From an uncultured Bacteroidales bacterium (GTDB lineage Bacteria > Bacteroidota > Bacteroidia > Bacteroidales > Paludibacteraceae), in assembly GCA_903901975.1 (NCBI GenBank), contig CAIUTB010000055.1:62001-126000 (forward strand): a DNA stretch of 64,000 nucleotides, read 5' to 3'. Position 1 is the stretch's first letter; each line of letters opens with the position of its first letter. Positions 42,849-52,415 of the stretch are shown one piece after another. The translations under genes and the position numbers were made by a program. The notes beneath the pieces are model-generated. The model worked only from the letters and a program-made list of their open reading frames with translations, was not told the DNA's origin and ran no database searches.

Positions 42849-44093
42849 TTAGATAATATGCAGAAAACCAATGCTTAAATGCAGGGAGCTTGGACTGGAA
42901 TCTATATTTGAATTCAGCTTATAAGTAGGAATCATCTGATAGAAGTATGAAATGGAACTTTGGAGCTTGAGCTTGCTGTTTAATTTATAATTGAATCCAA
43001 TTCCCATTATTGCCGAAGGAGTAAGCTTATTGATATAGACGTTTGAAATTGTAGTTAAATCACCCTTTTCTATCGAATTATAAAGTTGATTAACAACTAG
43101 ATTTGCAGAAACTCCAGCAGTAATGAAATACTCAAAACTTTTCTTCTCAATGCTAAATTGAAGTTGTCCACAAAGATGTAAATAATCAATCTGATTTTGT
43201 AAATTACTATTATTATTGATGATGGAACTTATTATTTTTGATTGATTTTCTGTTACAGGGATATTTATCCAGGCACCATTTATGAATTTCTGAATATATC
43301 CAATTATAACTGATTCTGTAACAGTATCATTCAAGGTCTTTGTAGAATTGTTGTTTAATTGGTTCAAGAATTTTGTATAATTAGCCGACAGTACTAGATT
43401 GAATGATTTGGTCAGATTGTGAGTATAGTTTACACCAATTCCATACCCCGGCTGAGAGCTAAAACTGGCAGTAGAATTGGTTGCAAAAGTTGCATTACCA
43501 GATAGAATTAATGGGCTAAACTGTATTCCAATAAATTGTTTGTGAACTGGAACTTTTATTATTGCAGGTGGTTTAGATATGAAACTACTGTCATGTTTAG
43601 TTATTGTCAACCGGGTAATCAAGGTGTCATATTTAATGAATTTAACGGTGTCAATCACATTAATTCTTACTGTGTCATAAACTACATTTCGTATTATTAC
43701 ACTTTTTGATGATTGATTTTCAATTATAGATTTGCTTTCTTTGTTTTTCTTAATTATTATTTGGTTGTTGGCAAATTGGAAATTGAAGTGGTTTGGTAAA
43801 AGTATTTTTTGCAATACCAATTTTACGGAGGTATTGACTTCGCTTAAAGTCAATTTTACATTTGAAGGAAAAATGTCGGATTGATATGAAAATACAATAT
43901 GATTGTTTTTACTCATCAATTTCAACGTACTAATAATATCTTGATTGTTAGTTTTAAGGGTAATTTTTTTATCAAGTACCGTTTGAGATTGTAGTTTTCC
44001 TATAACAAAAATAAGTAGGACAATTATTAGTGCCCTACTTATTTTATTTATATGTGTTTTTTTACTTGTAGAAATAATGAATTTGCTTGTCAT
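42849..44093 (-). CDS. STN-domain protein with small outer-membrane beta-barrel
   Basis: 414 residues. After a signal anchor (IIVLLIFVIGKLQSQ) residues about 42-117 form an STN (secretin/TonB N-terminus) domain: ITLKTNNQDIISTLKLMSKN, then FQFANNQIIIKKN. STN domains contact FecR in surface signalling. The linker carries DTVRINVIDTVKFIKYDTL repeats. The last 220 residues (from FIGIQFSPLILSGNATF) look like an eight-to-ten strand outer-membrane barrel ending SLHLSIGFLHII. There is no CarboxypepD-like domain, plug or 22-strand barrel, so it is not a TonB receptor. The start overlaps fecR by 32 bp. Confidence 0.75.
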   Translation of the reverse strand: MTSKFIISTSKKTHINKISRALIIVLLIFVIGKLQSQTVLDKKITLKTNNQDIISTLKLMSKNNHIVFSYQSDIFPSNVKLTLSEVNTSVKLVLQKILLPNHFNFQFANNQIIIKKNKESKSIIENQSSKSVIIRNVVYDTVRINVIDTVKFIKYDTLITRLTITKHDSSFISKPPAIIKVPVHKQFIGIQFSPLILSGNATFATNSTASFSSQPGYGIGVNYTHNLTKSFNLVLSANYTKFLNQLNNNSTKTLNDTVTESVIIGYIQKFINGAWINIPVTENQSKIISSIINNNSNLQNQIDYLHLCGQLQFSIEKKSFEYFITAGVSANLVVNQLYNSIEKGDLTTISNVYINKLTPSAIMGIGFNYKLNSKLKLQSSISYFYQMIPTYKLNSNIDSSPSSLHLSIGFLHII

Positions 44094-45036
44094 TTTTTAC
44101 CTGCACATCGAGTGTCAGTGCAATAGTGTTTAAAATATCATTAATTTTATCGCTGTTTATTGTCGTTGTAATTGGAATTTGCTCAATTTCACTGGCCACT
44201 TCTATATTTGTATTAAATAAGCGTGACAGCTCGGAGGCAACGTTTTTAAGTTTCTGATTTTCAAAACATATCACCTTAGTATTCCAATATAGATTGTTAT
44301 CGTTACCATATTTTTCGACAATTTTTGCAGTTTGATTATAGCTTATACCTTCATTTTTAGTCAGAATAGCTTTTCCACTTTCACACATTTTGAATTCTAC
44401 CCTACCTGTTTTTACAAAGACTTCCACACTTGGAATGTTTTTATAAGCCTTTATGTTAAAACTAGTTCCTAGTACTGTAACAGTATTGTTTTTAAAATGT
44501 ACAATGAATGGTTTATTCTTGTTTTTTGCGACAGTAAAAAATGCTTCGCCATCAAGCCATACTTCTCTTTTTTTGTCATTAAATACACTGGAGAACTTGA
44601 GTGTAGTTGCTTTGTTTAATTGTACCACACTGCCGTCTGGTAGTGTGGTTGGTAAATTTATTTGGTTGTTTGAAGCAACATTCTGGTAAATGGGCTCTTT
44701 TGTACTATTGATATTTTTCAATAATATGCCGAGACTTAGTAAAATGACAATACTTGCTGCAACTTTATACAAATTACTGACCGTCTTATTTTTAGGCACA
44801 AACTGATGGGTACTAACAATATTATTGTTTAGTTTAAATTTATTCCAAGCTTTGTCTGCATTAAATTCTTTTTCCGCATTTAAAGCATTTGTAGAAACCC
44901 AAATTTCCTTGAAGTCATAGAAATACCTCGAATTTTCATCATTTGACTCCATCCAATTTCTAAGTATCTTTGCATTTTCTTCCGAAATGCTGTTCGATAA
45001 ATAGTCGATTATCAATATATCAATATTCGATTTCAT
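44062..45036 (-). CDS. FecR-family anti-sigma factor
   Basis: 324 residues. Residues 1-70 are the sigma-binding N-terminal part (IDYLSNSISEENAKILRNWM), residues about 90-107 a membrane span (VAASIVILLSLGILL), residues about 135-230 the FecR periplasmic domain (LPDGSVVQLNKATTLKFSSV, then VWLDGEAFFTVAKNKNKPFI) and the C-terminus a DUF4974 (STN-like) domain with DILNTIALTLDVQVK. It holds the ECF sigma factor inactive until it is signalled across the periplasm. It lies between the sigma gene and the STN-barrel gene and overlaps the latter. Confidence 0.92.
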   Translation of the reverse strand: MKSNIDILIIDYLSNSISEENAKILRNWMESNDENSRYFYDFKEIWVSTNALNAEKEFNADKAWNKFKLNNNIVSTHQFVPKNKTVSNLYKVAASIVILLSLGILLKNINSTKEPIYQNVASNNQINLPTTLPDGSVVQLNKATTLKFSSVFNDKKREVWLDGEAFFTVAKNKNKPFIVHFKNNTVTVLGTSFNIKAYKNIPSVEVFVKTGRVEFKMCESGKAILTKNEGISYNQTAKIVEKYGNDNNLYWNTKVICFENQKLKNVASELSRLFNTNIEVASEIEQIPITTTINSDKINDILNTIALTLDVQVKNDKQIHYFYK

Positions 45037-45147
45037 AATTTAATTTGTCTTGTAAAGGTAGAATTTGAAAAAATAGTTGACTTATAAAATAGCCTTCATG
45101 CTTAGGACAAAATTTATGTCGTTTAGTCCTACTCTATCTGATAATAA

Positions 45148-45672
45148 TTACAGATATTTCTTCAATTTTTCTCTGAGAAATTTCATAGCATCGCCCAATT
45201 GATTCTTTACGGTTGATTCACTGATGTTTAGGCTGATTGCAATTTCTGCTATTTTTTTCCCTTCCAACCGATTTAATTTGAAAATCTCCTTTCTTTTATC
45301 AGGTAAAAGTTCAATAGTAAATAAAATTTCAGCTTCAATTTCTTGTCCAATCATTGGAATTCTAAAATTATCGGATTCCATTGCCGCTTCAATTTGGTCA
45401 GTTAATTCCTCATTTTGCCTGTTTTTCTTCAAATGATTAATACAGGAGTTGGAAGTGGCACGATACAAGTAGGATTGTACAGATGTAGTAATAACAATGC
45501 TATCTTTTTGTTCCCAAAGTTTTGTAAACAAATCACTTACAATATTTTCGGATGTGGCGTTGTCTGAAACATATCTACAAGCATACACGCAAAGTTTTGG
45601 GTAAAACTGTTTAAATACAAGCTCGAAATTTTCGCCATTTATACTATTGATGTTATTCATTTCTTGCTGCAA
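45148..45672 (-). CDS. ECF sigma factor, FecI-like
   Basis: 174 residues with sigma region 2 (ENFELVFKQFYPKLCVYACR, then DNATSENIVSDLFTKLWEQK) and region 4 (ELLPDKRKEIFKLNRLEGKK, then IAEIAISLNISESTVKNQLG). It belongs to the large Bacteroidota group of RpoE/FecI-like factors paired with FecR, and is the first gene of the signalling set. The gene lies 111 bp upstream of fecR. It differs from the sigma factor at 1230, which has no FecR partner nearby. Confidence 0.93.
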   Translation of the reverse strand: MQQEMNNINSINGENFELVFKQFYPKLCVYACRYVSDNATSENIVSDLFTKLWEQKDSIVITTSVQSYLYRATSNSCINHLKKNRQNEELTDQIEAAMESDNFRIPMIGQEIEAEILFTIELLPDKRKEIFKLNRLEGKKIAEIAISLNISESTVKNQLGDAMKFLREKLKKYL

Positions 45673-45716
45673 TATTTGATTTGGAATTTCAAATTTGATA
45701 ATATTATATCTCTTGT

Positions 45717-46509
45717 CTATTTCTGAAGAATAAAATAAACAAACCTGTCAAGTGGCACCATCATTCCTACAGTTCGGCCACCTTTGTGTTTTACCCCTAA
45801 ATCATCGACCCAATTGCCTTTGGGTAATTTTACATTTCGCATATTGGTTTTTTCCAGCATTGGGGCAACTAATATTTTATCTCCTAGCATAAACTGATTG
45901 ATGGTTTCTTCAAATCCCTGATTTGGAAACACAAATTCCATACTTTTTAAAATTGGCTCACCTGTTTTGGATGATTCATGCGCTAATTGTAAAATTAATG
46001 GCGTGAACTTCGTTCTAATTTCAACCGCTTTCTTTATTATTCCTAAATGTACACTATCCAGAATTCTCCACGGAGCCACCGAAAATTGCATCATTGGCAT
46101 CAGTGCATGACATTGAGCTGAGCGTACAATCAAATCTTGGTCGAGTGTCGATTTGTCTAAAAATGATGTCCACAAACCACCTCCAATCATATCGGGACAC
46201 GAAAATGTATATCCGCAAAGCCCTTCCAATATCATGTTTGGTACCAGTTTTTGAAGATCTACCCAAGTATGTTCTTTGTCGAGCAGCCGCTGAGCCAATG
46301 GTTGACCACCCATTTTCCAACAAGCACGATATTCATTTAAAGGAAAACGCAACCCAAATTGAGCATATAATTCTGCGTGCATATTTGGAGTGATATCTTT
46401 TTTGCTTATACCGTTTGCCGGATAAAATTCCATGTCTCCGGCATCAAATTTAAAGCCATCAACACCATAATCAGCAACTAATCAATCCAACTGTTTGTTA
46501 AACCAATCA
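45717..46509 (-). pseudogene. Truncated GH31 duplicate
   Basis: The frame matches residues about 274-536 of the intact GH31 protein at 48512, including the nucleophile motif FKFDAGD and the CPDMIGGG segment, but lacks the N-terminal half. A TGA (46482-46484) replaces the codon for Arg in ELDRLVADYG. The 5' boundary falls exactly in the last codons of the GH127 gene at 46507, so this is a fusion junction. A 238-codon frame from ATG 46433 remains open, but no signal peptide or catalytic first half exists. Confidence 0.85.
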
Positions 46510-48354
46510 CTTGTCGGTTGGCATCCATACCCTATATCGTGATTCTTCACTCCAAGTATTACCTGCCGAACAGTAATCGCATAAGGTTAAATAATTGCCA
46601 TCGGTAGTTGGTACTTTCCAACTCATCCAAATATTTTCGGATTTTGAAGGTTTTAAATTTACGCTATTATCTGCATTCAACTTAATCTGAACCGGAGAGT
46701 CAATGTTATCTCCAAATCTTTTATCACGTGAAAGAACTATCGGACCACGAACGATTGAGATATGCCTGGAATTATCGTTTCCAACTAACGCATTAACCCG
46801 AGCAGTCATGTCTAAAGTAAGTGTTACAACATCTCCCTTACACCATTTCCTTTTTAACCTTGCATAAGTTCCTTGTTTAAAATCGTGAAATTCTTTACCA
46901 TTAATTTTTAATATCGTTTGCGAACTCCATTGTGGAATACGAAGGCTCAGCGTAAAAATTTCAGGTTGTTTGGATTCTATCGATAGTAGAATTTTTCCAC
47001 TTACAGGATAATCTGTTTTTTGATTAACAATAACACTATTACCGTCAGGCATCAAAACAGTTGCATTGCTTTCTCCATAAAAATTTACGACAGGACCATT
47101 TGCATCTTTCATGACTGCTATTTCAGGCAACAAAAATAATGCGCGTGGATAATTAACCACACAACAATTTAATGGAACTTTGCATTGGTTTTCACCGGCA
47201 GAGCGGGTTCCTTGTAATGAGCTATGGCGCACACACCATGAACCATCGGAACTTATACTTCCTAATAATGCATTATATGAACTTCGTTCAATTTCATCCA
47301 TAATCAAAGGATCACCGGTTAATCCTAACAATTGCCGAGCATACTTAATCCATAAAATCGCCGTACAACTTTCACATGGGTTCTCCATATTTTCAAGTTG
47401 ATGAATTCGTCCATTGTTCCAACATTCTTTTGCCGAACCAGTTCCGATAACCATCATTTCGTTATCTCTTATGTCATTGTAAACATTACCACAAGCTTTC
47501 AATAATTCTTTTTCGCCTGTTGAGCGATAAAGATGAGTTAGACCTTCATAGCATGAAATCATCTCGTAAGCTTTAATCCCATTTTCGCGACTCCACCAGT
47601 TGTTTTTATTTACTCCACGTGCAGCAACCGGAATTCCATCCAATGATTTTCGAACCAGATCAGGACCTCCCTGCTTTGTCCACTCTTCAACAATATACTG
47701 GCAAAAATCAAGATAGCGTTGCTCATGTGTACGTTGATAAAGAAGTATCATTGGTTCTAAAATCGAAGACGATGGCATACCTCTGTAAAGTCCAAGTTCA
47801 ATGATACTGCGTTTGCCCGGACCAATGTCGGCAATGGTCATATCAGCAAGGCGTTTAGCTGCATTTAAAACATCTGAATCACCGGTAATTGCTTCATAAC
47901 TCAATAGTCCAAGTATGGTGTATTTTCTACTCCAAACATCCCAGTCTTTGAACCTGTTTACCCCTTCATGACAGCCAATATAATCATCGGGAGTCCGAGT
48001 TGATAAAATCCCTATAACAGCTTGATTCATTTTTTCTTTTACAAGTTGGTTATCTGGCACATAATCTGATGCCAAAGACAAGCCAGTGAACCATTTTCCC
48101 CAAAATTCACCACGCCACGCTCCTACATCTTTGCGGTCGCGGTATGGTTGTAGAATGACTTCAATATCCTGTTTCAATAGGCGATTCTTAATTATATTAT
48201 CCAATCGACCACCCATATATCCTTGCAACTTCACTGAGCCATGTGGAAGTGGAAGTAGAACATCTTTTACAGTTATTGTTGATTGTGCTCTAATTTCGAA
48301 ACAACCAAAAATAAAAAAAAGGAAGATAAACAATAAAGCTAATTTTGAGTTCAT
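46507..48354 (-). CDS. GH127-family (DUF1680) glycoside hydrolase
   Basis: 615 residues with a signal peptide (LALLFIFLFFIFGCFEIRAQ). The (alpha/alpha)6 barrel family signature is met: WRGEFWGKWFTGLSLASDY, the CESC motif (Glu 328, Cys 330) and LNCCVVNYPRAL (Cys 397, Cys 398). In GH127 beta-L-arabinofuranosidase a Glu and three Cys bind zinc and one Cys is the nucleophile, so this enzyme should be catalytically complete. Substrate specificity in this large family varies. It follows GH31 in the glycan-degradation run; its last codons abut the GH31 duplicate. Confidence 0.88.
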   Translation of the reverse strand: MNSKLALLFIFLFFIFGCFEIRAQSTITVKDVLLPLPHGSVKLQGYMGGRLDNIIKNRLLKQDIEVILQPYRDRKDVGAWRGEFWGKWFTGLSLASDYVPDNQLVKEKMNQAVIGILSTRTPDDYIGCHEGVNRFKDWDVWSRKYTILGLLSYEAITGDSDVLNAAKRLADMTIADIGPGKRSIIELGLYRGMPSSSILEPMILLYQRTHEQRYLDFCQYIVEEWTKQGGPDLVRKSLDGIPVAARGVNKNNWWSRENGIKAYEMISCYEGLTHLYRSTGEKELLKACGNVYNDIRDNEMMVIGTGSAKECWNNGRIHQLENMENPCESCTAILWIKYARQLLGLTGDPLIMDEIERSSYNALLGSISSDGSWCVRHSSLQGTRSAGENQCKVPLNCCVVNYPRALFLLPEIAVMKDANGPVVNFYGESNATVLMPDGNSVIVNQKTDYPVSGKILLSIESKQPEIFTLSLRIPQWSSQTILKINGKEFHDFKQGTYARLKRKWCKGDVVTLTLDMTARVNALVGNDNSRHISIVRGPIVLSRDKRFGDNIDSPVQIKLNADNSVNLKPSKSENIWMSWKVPTTDGNYLTLCDYCSAGNTWSEESRYRVWMPTDK

Positions 48355-48511
48355 ATTTTTTTAGTATTATTTTTCAAAAATATCCACCTTCTTTGGTGAT
48401 TTCCTGAATGGAAGTATTTAAAATCAAAATATCAATTTCGCTGAATGCTTTTTTAGAGAGATTATAGAGTTGTTCAGAATAATCAATTAATCATTGTCAA
48501 ATTATAAAAAC

Positions 48512-50122
48512 TTATTTCTGTAGAACAAAATAAACCAGTCTATCGAGTGGTACCATCATTTTTACTGTTTGATTCCCTCTGTATTTTTTGCCTAAATCAT
48601 CGACCCAATTGCCTTTGGGTAATTTTACATTTCGCATATTGGTTTTTTCCATCATTGGGGCTACTAATATCTTATCTCCGAGCATAAACTGATTGATGGT
48701 TTCTTCAAATCCCTGATTTGGAAACACAAATTCCATACTTTTTAAAATTGGCTCACCTGTTTTGGCTGATTCATGCGCTAATTGTAAAATTAATGGCGTG
48801 AACTTCGTTCTAATTTCAACCGCTTTCTTTATTATTCCTAAATGAACACTATCTAATATTCTCCACGGAGCCACCGAAAATTGCATCATTGGCATCAGTG
48901 CATGACATTGAGCTGAGCGTACAATCAAATCTTGGTCGAGTGTCGATTTGTCTGAAAATGAAGTCCATAAACCACCTCCAATCATATCCGGGCACGAAAA
49001 TGTATATCCGCAAAGCCCTTCCAATATCATGTTTGGTACCAGTTTTTGAAGATCTATCCAAGTATGCGCTTTATCGAGCAGCCGCTGAGCCAATGGTTGA
49101 CCACCCATTTTCCAACAGGCACGGTATTCATTCAAAGGAAAACGCAACCCAAATTGAGCATATAATTCTGCGTGCATATTTGGAGTGATATCTTTTTTGC
49201 TTATACCGTTTGCGGGATAAAATTCCATGTCTCCAGCATCAAATTTAAATCCGTCAACTCCATAATCAGCCACTAACCGGTCGAGCTCCGAATTAAACCA
49301 ATCAACAGCCGTTTGATTAGAAAAATCAAGCACCGCTGATTGACCATTCCACCATTCCACCATAAGCGGTTTTGTTTGAGTCTCCCAAGTGTCGGTTGCG
49401 TTTTTTCTTTCCAACAGAAATGCTTTCGATTTTTTAAGATGTGTATAAAGCAAAGTTTGGTCGGCACTTACAAATGGACAAACCCATACCATCACCTTAA
49501 AACCCATTTGATGCAATTGGTCAATCATTTCCTTTGGGTTTGGAAAGCGTCCCGGATGGAATTGCCACAATCCACAATCTTCTTGCCATGTATCATCAAT
49601 CATAATTACTCCTGGCGGTAATCCATTGGATATTATGTTTTTAGCATACTTCAATATATCGGCTTGATTTTGGTTGTAAGTAAGTTCAATCCATGTATTA
49701 TACTGTGGTTTTGAAAATAATAAAGTATCTGGCAATTTTCCGCTGGCAGGAAAGTATTTCTGCCTTACATATCTCTGAACTTCGGCTAAAGTATTGCCGG
49801 ATTTTCCGCTGAAAGATTGATTGTATAGATCATAAATAACTAATTCGTTGCCCTTTAATTCAAATTTAAAGGGTTTTTCACTCCAAACAAATTGACCTTT
49901 ATTGGTTAATATCAATGGTTGAAGTTGATTGAATTTATTATTTGCATAGAATTCCATAGAGTAATCTGATGAAAATGGCATTAGATGCCCATCATTAATT
50001 ACTCCTGCCCAAACTTTCTCACCATCTGCAATAGTCAACTTTTTATTATCAGTAACAAGCTTTTCGGCAAAAATGCTTACCGAACACATTAACAGCACAA
50101 TAGCCATCGTTAAATTCTTCAT
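48512..50122 (-). CDS. GH31 glycoside hydrolase, MYORG/alpha-galactosidase-like branch
   Basis: 536 residues. Signal peptide MKNLTMAIVLLMCSVSIFAE. GH31 catalytic features: PPGVIMIDDTWQEDCGLWQF, PLMVEWWNGQSAVLDFSNQT, YGVDGFKFDAGD (nucleophile Asp 295) and FSCPDMIGGGLW (acid/base Asp). The wording of these motifs is like the branch that includes human MYORG and bacterial GH31 alpha-galactosidases, rather than alpha-glucosidases, so an alpha-galactoside substrate is likely but not proven. A second, truncated copy lies at 45717, and a short remnant at 40960. Confidence 0.9.
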   Translation of the reverse strand: MKNLTMAIVLLMCSVSIFAEKLVTDNKKLTIADGEKVWAGVINDGHLMPFSSDYSMEFYANNKFNQLQPLILTNKGQFVWSEKPFKFELKGNELVIYDLYNQSFSGKSGNTLAEVQRYVRQKYFPASGKLPDTLLFSKPQYNTWIELTYNQNQADILKYAKNIISNGLPPGVIMIDDTWQEDCGLWQFHPGRFPNPKEMIDQLHQMGFKVMVWVCPFVSADQTLLYTHLKKSKAFLLERKNATDTWETQTKPLMVEWWNGQSAVLDFSNQTAVDWFNSELDRLVADYGVDGFKFDAGDMEFYPANGISKKDITPNMHAELYAQFGLRFPLNEYRACWKMGGQPLAQRLLDKAHTWIDLQKLVPNMILEGLCGYTFSCPDMIGGGLWTSFSDKSTLDQDLIVRSAQCHALMPMMQFSVAPWRILDSVHLGIIKKAVEIRTKFTPLILQLAHESAKTGEPILKSMEFVFPNQGFEETINQFMLGDKILVAPMMEKTNMRNVKLPKGNWVDDLGKKYRGNQTVKMMVPLDRLVYFVLQK

Positions 50123-50152
50123 GATATTTATTTTTTAATAGTTCAATTAAAT

Positions 50153-51565
50153 TTATTTTTCCCAATTATCTGTTTTAAATGAAATTAATGGTAAGCCTGC
50201 AGTATTATAAACAAAACCGTTTGTTTTAGGGAAATTGCAGAATGCATAACGCACTTCAACGGGAATCTTTACATTTGTAGACCAAACTAGTACTTGTTTC
50301 TTTTTAATGCTCATTTTTGCTTGATAAAAAATACTGTCTTGTCCGGCAACTTCAAAACAGTCCACTTCTTTTCCAAAAGTAGTCAATCCATTCACAATAT
50401 TATCGAATGAAAGTATCGCTACACTATCCTTTACATCCATACTTTTAAAGATAGGTGATTTATACGAAATTCCTTTTATGTTGTATGTTTCAGAAAGAGC
50501 CCAATATGCCAACCGTTTTGCTACTGTTTCTTTTTCGGCTGGGTGAATATTTCTTTCTTCACCAAGGTCAATGGTAGAAACCATGCCGGAATTAGGAATT
50601 AATGACATGGCTTTGAACTGTTGATTTCGTTGCAAGACAGAATTAACGGCTTTGCTATTGTTATACCAATAAGGAGCAATTTCTACAAAGTAAAACGGAA
50701 ACTCGCCAACCCCAAAATCCCTTCGCCAACCAGAAACCATGGCTGTTTGAAGAAAGGCATAATCCTTATAATTACCAATATTTGATTCACCTTGATACCA
50801 GATGGCACCTTTAATTGCAGTATTTAATAGAGGTGAAATCATTCCATTATAAATATTGGCTGCACGATGATTGGGATTTGATTTTTCCTGTGTAGTTTGT
50901 TTAAATGCTTCCGGAAATGTTGAAATTATATCCTTGCTTATCCAGGATTCAATGCGAGAACCACCCCAAGCGGCACAAATCACTCCTACCGGCACTTTCA
51001 ATTTTTGTTGTAAATGTTTGGCGTATAAATAACCAACTGCACTAAACTTCGCAACAGATTCAGCCGTGGCCACTGACCAGTTTCCTGTACAGTTATCCTG
51101 CGGAACCTCATTTACAATCGGTTTTAGCGTGAATAATCGAATATCATTATTCTCAGCGTTCATCAGCATATCGTTAGATCCAATGATGGGTGAATCTGCA
51201 TAACCATCGATAGTCATATCCATATTCGATTGCCCCGAACAAAGCCAGACTTCGCCCAACAAGATATTTTGAAGCTGCACTTTTTCCTTGCCCGAAGTAA
51301 CCGTAATGGTATATGCTCCTCCGGCTTGGGTGGTTTTTGCTTTAATCATCCAATCACCCTTATCGTTACACATAGTTATGTAATGTGCTTTATTCCAACT
51401 GGTTTGGATTGTCAGTTTTTGATTGGGATTAGCTTTTCCCCAAATTTTCACTTCTGTATTGCGTTGCAAAACCATATTATTGCCCAAAACGGTGGCTAAT
51501 TTTATTTCAGATTGTGCAATAATGCAAACGAGTAGCAACGAAAGAATTAAAAAAAGCGATTTCAT
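50153..51565 (-). CDS. Sialate O-acetylesterase-type (SASA) SGNH esterase
   Basis: 470 residues from the ATG at 51565, which begins a signal peptide (SLFLILSLLLVCIIAQS). Block I of the SGNH fold is VWLCSGQSNMDM with the catalytic Ser at residue 113, GAIWYQGESN supplies the block III motif, and RNIHPAEKETVAKRLAYWAL the Asp/His region. Such enzymes remove O-acetyl groups from sialic acid or plant polysaccharides. A longer frame from ATG 51610 would overlap nagB and precede the signal peptide, so it is rejected. It sits between nagB and GH31. Confidence 0.9.
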   Translation of the reverse strand: MKSLFLILSLLLVCIIAQSEIKLATVLGNNMVLQRNTEVKIWGKANPNQKLTIQTSWNKAHYITMCNDKGDWMIKAKTTQAGGAYTITVTSGKEKVQLQNILLGEVWLCSGQSNMDMTIDGYADSPIIGSNDMLMNAENNDIRLFTLKPIVNEVPQDNCTGNWSVATAESVAKFSAVGYLYAKHLQQKLKVPVGVICAAWGGSRIESWISKDIISTFPEAFKQTTQEKSNPNHRAANIYNGMISPLLNTAIKGAIWYQGESNIGNYKDYAFLQTAMVSGWRRDFGVGEFPFYFVEIAPYWYNNSKAVNSVLQRNQQFKAMSLIPNSGMVSTIDLGEERNIHPAEKETVAKRLAYWALSETYNIKGISYKSPIFKSMDVKDSVAILSFDNIVNGLTTFGKEVDCFEVAGQDSIFYQAKMSIKKKQVLVWSTNVKIPVEVRYAFCNFPKTNGFVYNTAGLPLISFKTDNWEK

Positions 51566-51597
51566 AAGAATATTATTTTTAAAGAACCAATTTAGTT

Positions 51598-52323
51598 TTA
51601 CAACATCCATGCAGAATCTTTATCCAGAAACAACCATGTAGCTTCATGATTTCTCATTATCGAAGCTGGAATTTCGGGAGAAATATCACCTTCAACCGTT
51701 TTCTTAACCGCATCGGCCTTCCGCAAATCAGGCACGCTACATATAATCGCTTTCGCTTTCATTATTTGTTTAATCGACATGCTGATTGCTTTTTCGGGAA
51801 CGTCGTTAAGGGTAGGAAACCAACCTTCGCCCATTTGTTGACGACGGCAAGCTTCATTGAGAGAAACTACCAAATAGGCATCATCAGTTTCAAAATCAGC
51901 AGGAGGATCATTGAAAGCCAAATGACTATTCTCGCCAATACCTACAAATGCAACATCAATAGGATGTTGGCTGATTATTTTCTGCAAACGAATACATTCA
52001 GCATCAGCGTCCAACTCTCCATTGACATAAATGAATTCCTTTGGTGAAACAATATCAACAAATCGTTCTTTGAGATATTTGCGAAACGAAGCCGGGTGCA
52101 ATTCCGACATTCCGACATATTCATCCAAATGAAACGCAGTTACTACTGACCAGTTAATATCTTCTTTTACCAACTCAGTCAGCATTTCGAATTGGGACGC
52201 TCCGGTAGCCACGATGATATTTGCTTTCCCGTTTTCCTGTATGGCCTTGCGAATGAGTTCGGCACCTAAAAAGGCTGCCTTTGCACCAAGTTCTTGCTTG
52301 TTTTCCGAAATTACGATTTTCAT
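51598..52323 (-). CDS. nagB: Glucosamine-6-phosphate deaminase
   Basis: 241 residues. NagB motifs: [14 protein letters not shown] (phosphate loop), [13 protein letters not shown] (Asp-Glu of the active site), [20 protein letters not shown] (catalytic His) and [12 protein letters not shown]. The enzyme converts glucosamine 6-phosphate to fructose 6-phosphate and ammonia. The [10 protein letters not shown] wording differs from the usual GxDGHIAFNEP and is frequent in Bacteroidota paralogs, so a related amino-sugar phosphate is possible. It works with nagA at 54276, three genes upstream. Confidence 0.88.
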   Translation of the reverse strand: MKIVISENKQELGAKAAFLGAELIRKAIQENGKANIIVATGASQFEMLTELVKEDINWSVVTAFHLDEYVGMSELHPASFRKYLKERFVDIVSPKEFIYVNGELDADAECIRLQKIISQHPIDVAFVGIGENSHLAFNDPPADFETDDAYLVVSLNEACRRQQMGEGWFPTLNDVPEKAISMSIKQIMKAKAIICSVPDLRKADAVKKTVEGDISPEIPASIMRNHEATWLFLDKDSAWML

Positions 52324-52415
52324 GATTTTTTTATTTTAAAATTTTGTAGTGTTGTAGAATGTTTGATGGATTTGACATGTCCGAAGTTGATATAATAATC
52401 AAATAGCCAACTAAA

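Noticed and set aside
42849-44093. Full TonB-dependent receptor
   Set aside because: Only 414 residues, with no plug domain and no TonB-receptor barrel length.
45717-46433. Intact 238-residue glycoside hydrolase
   Set aside because: It lacks the N-terminal half and signal peptide and has an in-frame stop upstream; it is a truncated GH31 copy.
51566-51610. Upstream start of the acetylesterase
   Set aside because: It would overlap nagB and precede the signal peptide.
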